From JBEVJK01 sp963791325 (GTDB taxonomy: Bacteria; Pseudomonadota; Alphaproteobacteria; Rhizobiales; Rhizobiaceae), in the NCBI GenBank assembly GCA_963791325.1, contig CAWBRU010000009.1:255096-319095 (forward strand): 64,000 nucleotides of DNA, in the 5' to 3' direction. Below are positions 8,297-17,144 of the stretch, piece after piece (within the stretch, counting starts at the first letter, position 1; every line of letters starts with the position of its first letter). Position numbers and translations under genes: made by a program. The notes beneath the pieces are model-generated. The model made no database searches, had not been told where the DNA came from, and was given only the letters and a program-made list of their open reading frames with translations.

Positions 8297-10783
8297 TCAG
8301 GCGCGATCGCTCTTCTTGATCCGCGGCGCGGCGAGCCGCGCCGCCTCCCCCTCGTCGGCAAGGCGCTCGACGGGACGAAGCGTGGGCGGGGCCGGGACGG
8401 GCTCCTCCGGCGCCGTCGACAGACGCTCGACATGGGCAATGCCAATTCCTTCGGCCGCCAGCGCCTCGACCATGGCGAAGCGCACCTCGTTCTGGGCGCC
8501 GAGCGAGTTCAGGATATCGGCGACGAAGACCCTGACCTCGAACATCATGGCGGTGTCGGCAAGGCTGGTGAACACCACCGAAGGCTCCGGGTTCTTGAGC
8601 ACCATCGGCTGGGCCCGCGCCACCGCCAACAGCACCGCATGGACGCGGCGCGGATCGGTGCCGTAGGCGATGTTGACGGGGATGTCGAGCCGGCCGAGCT
8701 TGTTGCGGTGGGTCCAGTTGCCGACCGCGGAGTTGATCAGCTCCGAATTGGGCAGGATCACCGTCTGGCGCTGGAACGTCTCGATCTCGGTCGCCCGTAC
8801 GCTGATCTTCTTGACCATGCCGGTCACCGAGCCGGCGACGATCCAGTCCCCCGCTTTGAATGGACGTTCAGCAAGCAGGATCAGGCCGGAGACGAAGTTG
8901 GAGACGACGTTCTGCAAGCCGAAGCCGATGCCGAGCGACAGGCCGCCGGCGATCAGCGCCAGGTTCGACATGTCGATGCCGGCGGACGAGACGCCGACCA
9001 GGCCGGCAAGCGCCAGCCCGGCATAGCCGACCATGGTGCGGATCGAGTTGCGGACCCCGAGATCGACCTTGCCGCGGGCCATCACCGAGCCGTCGAGCCA
9101 GCCCTGGAACCAGCGGGTGACAAAATAGCCGATGGCGAAGACCAGCAGCCCGGTGAGCAGGCCGACGAGCGAGAACGACACCGAGCCAATGCGGATCTGC
9201 GTCGCCAGGCGGTAGCTCCAGCTGGTGATGTCGCCGGGCTGGAATCCCCACAGGAACAGGATCAGCGGCAGCCCGATCACCACCACCATGATGTTGATGC
9301 CTATGCTCACCACCAGTCCGAGCTGGTCGAGCGTGGTGTCGTCGAGGCTGAACACCCGCGCCACCCGGCGGCCGAAAGCGGTATTGGCGAAGGCGCCTTC
9401 GTCGGAGATCGCCCGGGCCGACAGGAAGCCGAGATACATCGTCGCAAGCACCGCGCCGGTGACGACGATCTGCGCCGACAGGAAGCGGGCAAAGCCGATG
9501 AAGCCGAGCAGCGCCGCGGCAATCGTTACGCCGCCCAGCGCAAACAGCGCGAAGCGCAGCAGCGGATGCCACGACCGCGCCTTGCCGTTCTCGTCGAAGA
9601 ACGGGTGGACGACGCCGATCGAGATCACCATCAGCCCGGTGAGCACGGTGGCCGCCAGGCTTTCGCCGACCGTCAGCGACAGCGGCGAACCGAGCACCCG
9701 GTAGACGGTGTTGAGGAAGGTATCGACGGCGGTGAACAGCGCAGTGGCCGAGATCAGCCACATCAACAGGCGCGCGGCGCGCGTCTCGACGGCGATTAGC
9801 CGCCAATGCGGCAGGTTGGGCGACAGCACCGCCTGGCCCAGCCGGTGGACGAAGAACACCACGCAGGTGACCAGAAACAGCGACGCCATCATCGCGGCGA
9901 TGTCGCCGCGAAGCACGTTGAAATAATCGTAGAGCGCGTAGGTGACGGCGAAGAAGGTGCCGAGCGCCACCGTCGGGATCAGCGTCGACCAGAACGCCAC
10001 CGACAGCCGGCTGAGATAGGACGGGTTCTCGACCGTCGGGTCCGGCTCGAACAGGCCGCCGAGATAGCGCCGGCCGCCGACCAGGAGCACGAAGGCCGCA
10101 ACCAGCGCCAACACCGTCGCCGACACCACCGATTGCAGCTTGAACTGGACGACGAAGCGCAGCCACGAGGAGGTGGTGCGGTAGAGGTCGCGGCTGGCGC
10201 TGCCGAAATCCTCCTCGACCTGGGTGAGCAGCGTGTAGTCGATGTCGTAGCGTTTGGTGAGCAGACGGGCAAACAGCTCGCGCCGCATGTCGGCGATCTG
10301 GCTGATCATGCCGTTGATGCGGATCGACAGGTTCTCGGCGCCGCCGAGCAGGGCGTTGATGGCCGCCTTCTCGGTCAGCAGCGCCTGCCGCTCCGCGTTG
10401 ACCGGACCGGGCTCGGCCGGCTGATCCTTGTCGGGCGCGGGGCCGAGCTGGTCGAGGCGGCCGTTGATCTCCGACAGCCGCGGCCGGAAGGTCTGGCCGG
10501 CGGCCAAGAGGTCGTGGGCGAGTACTTCGAGCTTCAGCCGGATGTCGACGAGGCGCGCATCCTCGTCGGCATTGGCCTCCATCATCTTGGCGAGCGCGTC
10601 GGTCTCGCGGCCGATGGTGTCGACGACCTTGCCCTGCTCGGCGACCAGCGGCGAGCCGGCGACCTCGTCGGCCTGGGCAGCGACGCCATCGCCGAGCGCT
10701 GCCCCTCCGATCAGGAGGAGGAGCGCGGCGAAACGCAGGAAAGATCGCAGATGCATGCTGCCGGGCGACCCGCTGGCGTTCAT
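8297..10783 (-). CDS. MscS-family mechanosensitive channel with DUF3772 domain
   Basis: 828 residues from the ATG at 10783, or 819 from the ATG at 10756 (MHLRSFLRFAALLLL), which gives the cleaner signal peptide. A periplasmic coiled-coil DUF3772 region occupies roughly residues 35-190, then about ten transmembrane helices, then the MscS pore and beta domain (LALIAGGLSLGIGFGLQNVV, FVSGLILLAERPFKAGDWI) from about residue 590 to 790. It would gate solute release from the inner membrane on hypo-osmotic shock. It is divergent from soxB, which fits a cell that handles osmolytes such as betaine. Confidence 0.88.
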   Translation of the reverse strand: MNASGSPGSMHLRSFLRFAALLLLIGGAALGDGVAAQADEVAGSPLVAEQGKVVDTIGRETDALAKMMEANADEDARLVDIRLKLEVLAHDLLAAGQTFRPRLSEINGRLDQLGPAPDKDQPAEPGPVNAERQALLTEKAAINALLGGAENLSIRINGMISQIADMRRELFARLLTKRYDIDYTLLTQVEEDFGSASRDLYRTTSSWLRFVVQFKLQSVVSATVLALVAAFVLLVGGRRYLGGLFEPDPTVENPSYLSRLSVAFWSTLIPTVALGTFFAVTYALYDYFNVLRGDIAAMMASLFLVTCVVFFVHRLGQAVLSPNLPHWRLIAVETRAARLLMWLISATALFTAVDTFLNTVYRVLGSPLSLTVGESLAATVLTGLMVISIGVVHPFFDENGKARSWHPLLRFALFALGGVTIAAALLGFIGFARFLSAQIVVTGAVLATMYLGFLSARAISDEGAFANTAFGRRVARVFSLDDTTLDQLGLVVSIGINIMVVVIGLPLILFLWGFQPGDITSWSYRLATQIRIGSVSFSLVGLLTGLLVFAIGYFVTRWFQGWLDGSVMARGKVDLGVRNSIRTMVGYAGLALAGLVGVSSAGIDMSNLALIAGGLSLGIGFGLQNVVSNFVSGLILLAERPFKAGDWIVAGSVTGMVKKISVRATEIETFQRQTVILPNSELINSAVGNWTHRNKLGRLDIPVNIAYGTDPRRVHAVLLAVARAQPMVLKNPEPSVVFTSLADTAMMFEVRVFVADILNSLGAQNEVRFAMVEALAAEGIGIAHVERLSTAPEEPVPAPPTLRPVERLADEGEAARLAAPRIKKSDRA

Positions 10784-10945
10784 GGTTCGATCGGCTGTCT
10801 TGTTAAAGATCGGCGGGCCGGGGCGCAAGCTCGGCTCGCGCCGCGCCGGCGTCGGCTGCGCGCAAGGCGATGGCGCAATACTGGCTTTCCGGCGCTTGCC
10901 TGATCTATAGTCTGCCGGCAATCCAGGCGGAGGGACTCCCGGTAA

Positions 10946-12205
10946 ATGGCGGAATATTCGGCCTTTTCGCTGCTGCGCAACGCGCTGTCGGGAAATGTCG
11001 GCTGGCGGCCCGCGTGGCGCAAGCCCGATCCCAGGCCGAGCTACGAGGTGATCGTCATCGGTGCCGGCGGCCATGGCCTGGCCACCGCCTATTACCTTGC
11101 CAAGGAGCATGGCATCACCAATGTCGCGGTGCTGGAGAAGGGCTGGTTGGGTTCGGGCAATATCGGCCGCAACACCACCATCGTGCGCTCCAACTACCTG
11201 CTGCCGGCCTCGGTGCGCTTCTACGAGCATTCGGTGCGGATGTGGGAGAGCCTGTCGCACGAGCTCAATTACAACGTCATGTTCTCGCAGCGCGGCATCC
11301 TCAACCTTGCCCACTCGCCGGCCCAGGCCGACGACTACATCCGCCGCGGCAACGCCATGATCCATGACGGGGCCGATGCCGTGTGGCTGACGCCGGCCGA
11401 GATCGCCCGCAAGGTGCCGGGACTGGCGGTCGGCGGTTCGGCGCGCTTCCCGGTGGTCGGCGGCCTGCTGCAGCCGCGCGCCGGCACGGCCCGCCACGAC
11501 GCGGTGGCCTGGGGCTATGCGCGCGCCGCCGACCGGTGCGGCGTCGACATCGTCGAGAACTGCGAGGTGACCGGCTTCCTGCGCGACGGCGCGCGCATCA
11601 CCGGCGTCACCACCAGCCGCGGCGAGATTCGCGCCAAGAAGGTCGCGGTCGCGGTCGCCGGCAGCACCGGACGGGTGCTCCGGCTGGCCGGCATCGACCG
11701 TCTGCCGATCGAAAGCCACGTGCTGCAGGCCTTCGTTTCGGAATCGCTGAAACCGTTCGTCGACTGTGTCGTCACCTTCGGCGCGGGCCACCTCTACATG
11801 TCGCAGTCCGACAAAGGCGGGCTGGTCTTCGGCGGCGACATCGACGGCTACAACAGCTATGCCCAGCGCGGCAATCTGCCGGTCGTGGAAGAGGTGATGA
11901 GCGAGATGGTGGCGATCTTCCCGGGCCTGCCGCGGGTCAGGCTGCTGCGCTCCTGGGGCGGCATCATGGACATGTCGATGGACGGCTCGCCGATCATCAC
12001 CACCGGGCCGCTGCCCGGCATGTACCTGAATTGCGGCTGGTGCTACGGCGGCTTCAAGGCCACGCCGGCGTCGGGCTGGGCCTTCGCCTACACCATCGCC
12101 AAAGACCAGCCGCACGCGATCAATGCGCCCTATACGCTCGACCGTTTCCAGCGCGGCATCCTGATCGACGAGAAAGGCCAGGGCGCGACGCCCCGGCTGC
12201 ACTGA
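10946..12205 (+). CDS. soxB: Sarcosine oxidase subunit beta
   Basis: 419 residues. The N-terminal Rossmann motif (VIVIGAGGHGLATAYYLAKE, about residues 35-55) binds FAD; GNIGRNTTIVRSNYLL is a hallmark of the heterotetrameric beta subunit, and GTARHDAVAWGYAR contains the histidine that carries covalent FMN in characterised enzymes. With the alpha, gamma and delta subunits encoded downstream it oxidises sarcosine to glycine, giving formaldehyde or methylene-THF and hydrogen peroxide. The order soxBDAG with overlapping ends is the standard operon. Confidence 0.95.
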   Translation: MAEYSAFSLLRNALSGNVGWRPAWRKPDPRPSYEVIVIGAGGHGLATAYYLAKEHGITNVAVLEKGWLGSGNIGRNTTIVRSNYLLPASVRFYEHSVRMWESLSHELNYNVMFSQRGILNLAHSPAQADDYIRRGNAMIHDGADAVWLTPAEIARKVPGLAVGGSARFPVVGGLLQPRAGTARHDAVAWGYARAADRCGVDIVENCEVTGFLRDGARITGVTTSRGEIRAKKVAVAVAGSTGRVLRLAGIDRLPIESHVLQAFVSESLKPFVDCVVTFGAGHLYMSQSDKGGLVFGGDIDGYNSYAQRGNLPVVEEVMSEMVAIFPGLPRVRLLRSWGGIMDMSMDGSPIITTGPLPGMYLNCGWCYGGFKATPASGWAFAYTIAKDQPHAINAPYTLDRFQRGILIDEKGQGATPRLH

Positions 12206-12223
12206 GGAGGCGGCAAGCTTCGC

Positions 12224-12520
12224 ATGCTGATCCCCTGCCCCCATTGCGGCCCGCGCGACGTCGCCGAGTTCACCTACCAGGGCGACGGCACCCGGACGCG
12301 TCCCGATCCTGCCTCGACCGATCCGGCAGCCTGGCATGCCTATGTCTACGAGCGCCTCAACCCGGCCGGAGACCACCATGAGCTCTGGCAGCATTCCGGC
12401 GGCTGCCGGGCCCATCTGAAGCTGGTGCGCAATACCGCAACGCACGCGATCGGGGCGAGCCGGCTGGCCGCCGATCCCGACCCGGCCGCGGCCGCGGCTC
12501 GGCCGGACGCCGCCACGTGA
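12224..12520 (+). CDS. soxD: Sarcosine oxidase subunit delta
   Basis: 98 residues, preceded by GAGGAGG. It carries the zinc site of the delta subunit: CPHCG at residues 5-8 and HSGGC near residue 60. The subunit is small and stabilises the complex. The C terminus is an Ala/Asp-rich tail. Its last four bases overlap the GTG start of soxA. Confidence 0.94.
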   Translation: MLIPCPHCGPRDVAEFTYQGDGTRTRPDPASTDPAAWHAYVYERLNPAGDHHELWQHSGGCRAHLKLVRNTATHAIGASRLAADPDPAAAAARPDAAT

Positions 12521-15507
12521 GCCCGCGCCGGGCCGACACCGGCGGCGCCGTCGACCGCCACCGGACGCTGCGCTTCAGCTTCGACGGCCATCCCTATGCT
12601 GGACATCCCGGCGACACGCTTGCCTCGGCCCTGCTTGCCAACGGCGTCACATTGATTGGCCGTTCATTCAAATACCACCGGCCGCGCGGGCTGCTCTCGG
12701 CGGGGGTGGACGAGCCCAACGCGTTGGTGACCGTGCTCGAGGACGGTGTGCGCGAGCCCAATATCCCCGCCACCATGGTCGAGATCCATGATGGGCTGGT
12801 GGCCGAGAGCCAGAACCGGTTTCCTGCGCTCGGCTTCGACATCGCATCGCTCAACCAGCTGGCCGGCAAGCTGTTTGCGGCCGGCTTCTACTACAAGACC
12901 TTCATGGGCCCGGTGGTCGGGCCGCTCAAGGGCACCCGGTTCTGGATGTTCTGCGAGCCGTTCATCCGCCGCGCCGCCGGGCTCGGGCGGGCGGGGACCA
13001 GGCCCGATCCCGCCCGCTACGAAAAAATGAACGCGTTCTGCGACGTGCTGGTCGTCGGCGCGGGCCCGGCAGGGCTGACCGCAGCGCGCGCCGCCGCGCA
13101 GGGCGGCAAGCGCGTCATCCTGGCCGAGCTCGACCCGCATTTCGGCGGCAGCGCCAACTGGTCGGGCGAGCAGATCGGCGGCCGGCCGGCCGAGGCCTGG
13201 GCCGCCGGCGTGGTGGGCGAGCTCAGCGAGCGCGCCAATGCGAGGCTGCTGGCACGCACCACCGTCTGGGGCTACTACGACCAGAATACGCTGGCCGCCC
13301 TCGAGCGGGTCGGCGATCACCGCGCGGCGGCCGTGCCCGGCGCTCCCCGCCACCGGCAATGGACGATCCGCGCCGGCACCGTCGTGCTTGCCACCGGAGC
13401 GCAGGAGCGGCCGCTGGTCTTTCCCGGCAACGACCGGCCCGGCGTGATGCTGGCCGGCGCGGCCGAGCGCTACGCCAACGAGTTCGGCGTGCTCGTCGGC
13501 CGCAAGGTGGCGCTGTTCACCAACAACGACAGTGCCTACCGGGCGCTCGCCGCGCTCAAGGCTGCCGGCGCCGAAATCGCCGCGATCGTCGATGTGCGCC
13601 GCGACGTCGCGCCGGAGGTGCGCTCGGCCGCACTCGCCGCCGGCGGCGCCTTCCTGAGCGGCCACGCGGTGGTCGGCACCGAAGGCGGCCATGCGCTGAC
13701 CGGCATCAAGGTCGCCGCCTACGATGCTGCGACCGGCGGCCCGACCGGCGACCCCCGCTCGATCGCCGCCGACGCGCTGCTGATGTCCGGCGGCTGGTCG
13801 CCGGTCATCCATCTGGCGAGCCAGGCCGGCGCCCAGCCGCGCTGGGACGAGGCTCTGCAAGCCTTCGTGCCCCCGCCGGCGAGCCAACATTGGCTGGGCG
13901 CCGGCGCCTTCACCGGCGCCCTGACCACCGCCGAGGCGCTCGCCGAGGGCGATGCCGCCGGCCGCAAGGCGGCAGGGCTGCCGGGCCGGGCCAAGGCGCC
14001 GACGGTCGCGGGCGCAGCGTTCGAGGGCACCCCCGCGCCGGTGTTCGAGATCAAGGCCAAGGGCAAGGCGTTCGTCGATTTCCAGCACGACGTCACCGCC
14101 GAGGATATCCGCCTGGCGCATCGCGAGGGGTTCGTCTCGGTCGAGCATCTCAAGCGCTACACCACGCTCGGCATGGCGACCGATCAGGGCAAGACCTCCA
14201 ACGTGGCCGGGCTGGCGATCATGGCCGAGGCCCGCGGCAAGCCGATCGCAGCGGTCGGCACCACGCGCTTCCGCGCGCCCTACAGCGCCGTTTCCCTCGG
14301 CGCGCTCGCCGCCGAGCGCTATGGCGAACTGAAGCCGGAACGGCTGACGCCGATGCACGATTGGCATGTCGAGCATGGCGCCGAGCTCTATTCCGCCGGT
14401 CTGTGGTTTCGGCCGATGGTCTACGGCCATCCGGGCGAGACCGTCGAGCAGGCCTATGTGCGCGAGGCCAAGGCGGTGCGCGAGAGCGCCGGCATCGTCG
14501 ACGTCTCGACGCTCGGCAAGATCGCCGTTCAGGGTCCCGATGCCGCGCAGTTCCTCGACCGCGTCTACACCAACACCTTCTCCACCTTGCCGGTCGGCAA
14601 GGCCCGCTACGGGCTGATGCTGCGCGAGGACGGCGTGCTGTTCGACGACGGCACGACATGGCGGCTGGGCGAGCACGAGTTCCTGATGACCACGACCACG
14701 GCCAACGCCGGCAGGGTGCTGCAGCATCTGGAATATTTCCTCGACGTGGTCTGGCCGGACCTCAGGGTGCACGTGACCTCCGTCACCGACCAATGGGCCG
14801 GGGCTGCGATCGGCGGGCCGCAGGCACGGCCGATCCTTGCCGCCGCGGTCGCCGGCACCGCCGTCGACGACGCCGCCCTGCCGTTCATGGGCATCGTCCA
14901 TGGCGAGGTCGCCGGGGTTCCGGTGATGATCTGCCGGCTCTCGTTTTCCGGCGAGATGGCATTCGAGGTCTATTGCGGTGCCGGCCATGGCCGCCAGGTC
15001 TGGGAGGCGCTGCTCGCTGCCGGGACGCCGCATGGCCTGGTGCCCTACGGGCTGGAGGCGCTCGGCACCTTGCGCATCGAGAAGGGCCATGTCACCGGCG
15101 CGGAGATGGACGGCCGCACCACGGCCCGCGATCTCTATCTCGACGGCATGCTGTCGAAGAAGAAGCCGTTCATCGGCTCGGCGATGTGTTCGCGCGAAGG
15201 GCTTGTCGCCGACGACCGGCCGCGGCTGGTCGGGCTGGTGTCGCTCGACAACCGGCCGCTCAATGGCGGCGCCCATATCGTCGAACGGCTCGACCCGGCG
15301 GCGCCGCACGGCTCGATCGGCCACGTCAGCGCCGCCTGCTACTCGCCGGCGCTCGGCCGCTATATCGCGCTGGCGCTGGTCGAGGGCGGCAAGGCTCGGC
15401 ATGGCACCCGCGCCTTCGTCTCGGACCCGCTGCGCCGCCGCTTCGGACCGGTGGAGATCGTCAGCCACCATTTCGTCGATCCCGAGGGCAAGCGGCTGCA
15501 TGGCTGA
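12517..15507 (+). CDS. soxA: Sarcosine oxidase subunit alpha
   Basis: 996 residues from a GTG that overlaps the soxD stop (GTGA). The N-terminal 100 residues are the ferredoxin-like fold that lacks cluster cysteines; a dinucleotide-binding domain follows (DVLVVGAGPAGLTAARAAA, about residues 173-192); the C-terminal 400 residues are a GcvT-like domain (LSFSGEMAFEVYCG, GHVTGAEMDGRTT) that transfers the methyl carbon to tetrahydrofolate. Length and order match the family. It overlaps soxG by 8 bases. Confidence 0.95.
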   Translation: MSPRRADTGGAVDRHRTLRFSFDGHPYAGHPGDTLASALLANGVTLIGRSFKYHRPRGLLSAGVDEPNALVTVLEDGVREPNIPATMVEIHDGLVAESQNRFPALGFDIASLNQLAGKLFAAGFYYKTFMGPVVGPLKGTRFWMFCEPFIRRAAGLGRAGTRPDPARYEKMNAFCDVLVVGAGPAGLTAARAAAQGGKRVILAELDPHFGGSANWSGEQIGGRPAEAWAAGVVGELSERANARLLARTTVWGYYDQNTLAALERVGDHRAAAVPGAPRHRQWTIRAGTVVLATGAQERPLVFPGNDRPGVMLAGAAERYANEFGVLVGRKVALFTNNDSAYRALAALKAAGAEIAAIVDVRRDVAPEVRSAALAAGGAFLSGHAVVGTEGGHALTGIKVAAYDAATGGPTGDPRSIAADALLMSGGWSPVIHLASQAGAQPRWDEALQAFVPPPASQHWLGAGAFTGALTTAEALAEGDAAGRKAAGLPGRAKAPTVAGAAFEGTPAPVFEIKAKGKAFVDFQHDVTAEDIRLAHREGFVSVEHLKRYTTLGMATDQGKTSNVAGLAIMAEARGKPIAAVGTTRFRAPYSAVSLGALAAERYGELKPERLTPMHDWHVEHGAELYSAGLWFRPMVYGHPGETVEQAYVREAKAVRESAGIVDVSTLGKIAVQGPDAAQFLDRVYTNTFSTLPVGKARYGLMLREDGVLFDDGTTWRLGEHEFLMTTTTANAGRVLQHLEYFLDVVWPDLRVHVTSVTDQWAGAAIGGPQARPILAAAVAGTAVDDAALPFMGIVHGEVAGVPVMICRLSFSGEMAFEVYCGAGHGRQVWEALLAAGTPHGLVPYGLEALGTLRIEKGHVTGAEMDGRTTARDLYLDGMLSKKKPFIGSAMCSREGLVADDRPRLVGLVSLDNRPLNGGAHIVERLDPAAPHGSIGHVSAACYSPALGRYIALALVEGGKARHGTRAFVSDPLRRRFGPVEIVSHHFVDPEGKRLHG

Positions 15508-16087
15508 AATCGAATCCCCCCTGGGGCCGGCATGGCGGCCGGGCGTTCACGGCAATACGGCAGACGGGGCCGGCGTCGCGCTGAGCGAGACGGCGCCGGG
15601 ATCGATCGTCCAGGCCGCCGCCTGGCGCGGCGAGCAGCGGGCGCTGCTCGCCGCGGTCGCCGCGGCGACCGGGCTCGACCTGCCGGATCGACCCGGCGGC
15701 GGCGCCCTCGGCGAGACGGTCTCGGCGTTTTCAATCGGACCCGGCCGCCTGCTGGTCGTCGATCAGGCCGAAGGGCTTGCCGCCAGGCTGAGCGGAGAGC
15801 TATCCGCCGCCACCGGTACGGTCACCGATCTGTCGCATGGCCGCACGGCACTGCGGATTGCCGGCCCGCGCGCGGAATGGGTGCTCGCCAAGCTGTTCGC
15901 GATCGATTTCTCCGCCCCGGCCTTCGCCGTCGGCGCCGGGATCTCGACGGCCCATCACGACGTTTTCGCCGAGATCCAGCGGACCGGCGCCGCCCAGTTC
16001 GACCTTTATGTGTTCCGCTCCTTCGCCCGCGCCTTCTGGCGGACGCTGACCCATGCAGCCGAGGAAGTCGGCTACGAGGTGAGCTGA
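15500..16087 (+). CDS. soxG: Sarcosine oxidase subunit gamma
   Basis: 195 residues from the ATG at 15500 inside the end of soxA. It is a short GcvT-like fold without its own catalytic site (TVTDLSHGRTALRIAGPRAE, then a VFRSFARAFWRTLTHAAEEV C-terminal helix), typical for the gamma subunit, which packs against alpha. It completes the soxBDAG operon. Confidence 0.92.
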   Translation: MAEIESPLGPAWRPGVHGNTADGAGVALSETAPGSIVQAAAWRGEQRALLAAVAAATGLDLPDRPGGGALGETVSAFSIGPGRLLVVDQAEGLAARLSGELSAATGTVTDLSHGRTALRIAGPRAEWVLAKLFAIDFSAPAFAVGAGISTAHHDVFAEIQRTGAAQFDLYVFRSFARAFWRTLTHAAEEVGYEVS

Positions 16088-16112
16088 AGGTTTGCCGCCG
16101 CGATCCCGCGGC

Positions 16113-16826
16113 TCAGCTGCGGAACACCACCCACTCTTCGAGCGGGGCACGCTCGGTCCTGAGCTGGTTCTCCGGCTTGGCGGGATCCTCGTAGCCCAGC
16201 GCCATGCCGCACACCACGATCTCCTCCGGAGCGATGCCGAGCACCGGGCGGATCTGATTGTGGTAGGGCGCGAAAGCCGCTTGCGGACAGGTGTCCAGCC
16301 CCCTCGCCCGCGCCGCCACCATGATGTTCTGCAGGAACATGCCGTAGTCGATCCAGGAACCCTGGTTGAGGCGGCGGTCGATGGTGAAGATCATGCCGAT
16401 GGGCGCGTCGAAGAAGACGAAGTTGCGGTCGTGCTGGGCGCGCATCTGGTGGACGTCGCGCTTGCCGATGCCGAGCTTGGAGTAAAGCGCAAAGCCGACC
16501 GCGCGGCGGCGCGTGTAGTAGGGCTCGAAGAATTGCTCCGGGTAGTATTTGTACTCGTCCCATTTCGCCTTTTCGGCGCGGATGCCCGAATTGAGGATGG
16601 CGTCCGTGATCCGCTGCTTGACCTCGCCGGTGATCACATAGACGCGCCACGGCTGCATGTTGGTGCCGGACGGGGCGCGCGCCGCCACCTCGAGGATCTC
16701 GCGGATCATAGCCTCGTCGACGGCATCCGGCAGGAAAGCCCGCACCGAGCGGCGCGATTCGATCGCATGGTCGACGATCGCCGTTTGTTCCGGGGAGACG
16801 GCCGTCCTCTTATTGCGTGACAGCAT
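16113..16826 (-). CDS. Nitroreductase-family FMN oxidoreductase
   Basis: 237 residues from the ATG at 16826 (MLSRNKRTAV). The FMN-binding elements are present: SRRSVRAFLPDAV near residue 25, ARAPSGTNMQPWRVYVI near 50, and GLDTCPQAAFA near 170. The family reduces nitro compounds, quinones or similar substrates with NAD(P)H in the cytoplasm; the substrate here is unknown. It converges on soxG with only 25 bases between the stops. Confidence 0.88.
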   Translation of the reverse strand: MLSRNKRTAVSPEQTAIVDHAIESRRSVRAFLPDAVDEAMIREILEVAARAPSGTNMQPWRVYVITGEVKQRITDAILNSGIRAEKAKWDEYKYYPEQFFEPYYTRRRAVGFALYSKLGIGKRDVHQMRAQHDRNFVFFDAPIGMIFTIDRRLNQGSWIDYGMFLQNIMVAARARGLDTCPQAAFAPYHNQIRPVLGIAPEEIVVCGMALGYEDPAKPENQLRTERAPLEEWVVFRS

Positions 16827-17144
16827 AGGTGCGCTTCCGAATCGCCAGCCGCCCTGCCGAGCCAGGCAGGGCCGGCATGGCTTGCACCAGAGGCGCCCGT
16901 GCCGCAAGCAATTCTTGGTCCACGGGCGGAATCGGCTTGATCTTTCCGCCGGCCGGGGCAGCTTTCGGGGTGCTGCGCCCTGCGATCCCACGCCGCATCG
17001 GCCGTTCCGCGCGGTCCTTGCGGGCCGGCAAACAGGTCGGCTATGTCGTCTGTGGCCGCCGTGCGGGCGCGGCCGGATCGGCCGCGCCCGCCTTCGACCG
17101 ACGGAGAGCGACGAAACCATGGTCCTTCAGCCGGAGCGTTCGTA

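Noticed and set aside
10784..12445. Apparent 550-residue N-terminal extension of the MscS-type channel
   Set aside because: It is antisense to soxB and soxD; the real protein begins with a signal peptide at 10783 or 10756.
12664..15501. Very long minus-strand open frame (945 codons) antisense to soxA
   Set aside because: It mirrors a well-conserved gene in high-GC DNA, has Arg/Gly/Ala-rich composition and no domain; the same effect gives long false frames opposite the other FAD-GcvT genes.
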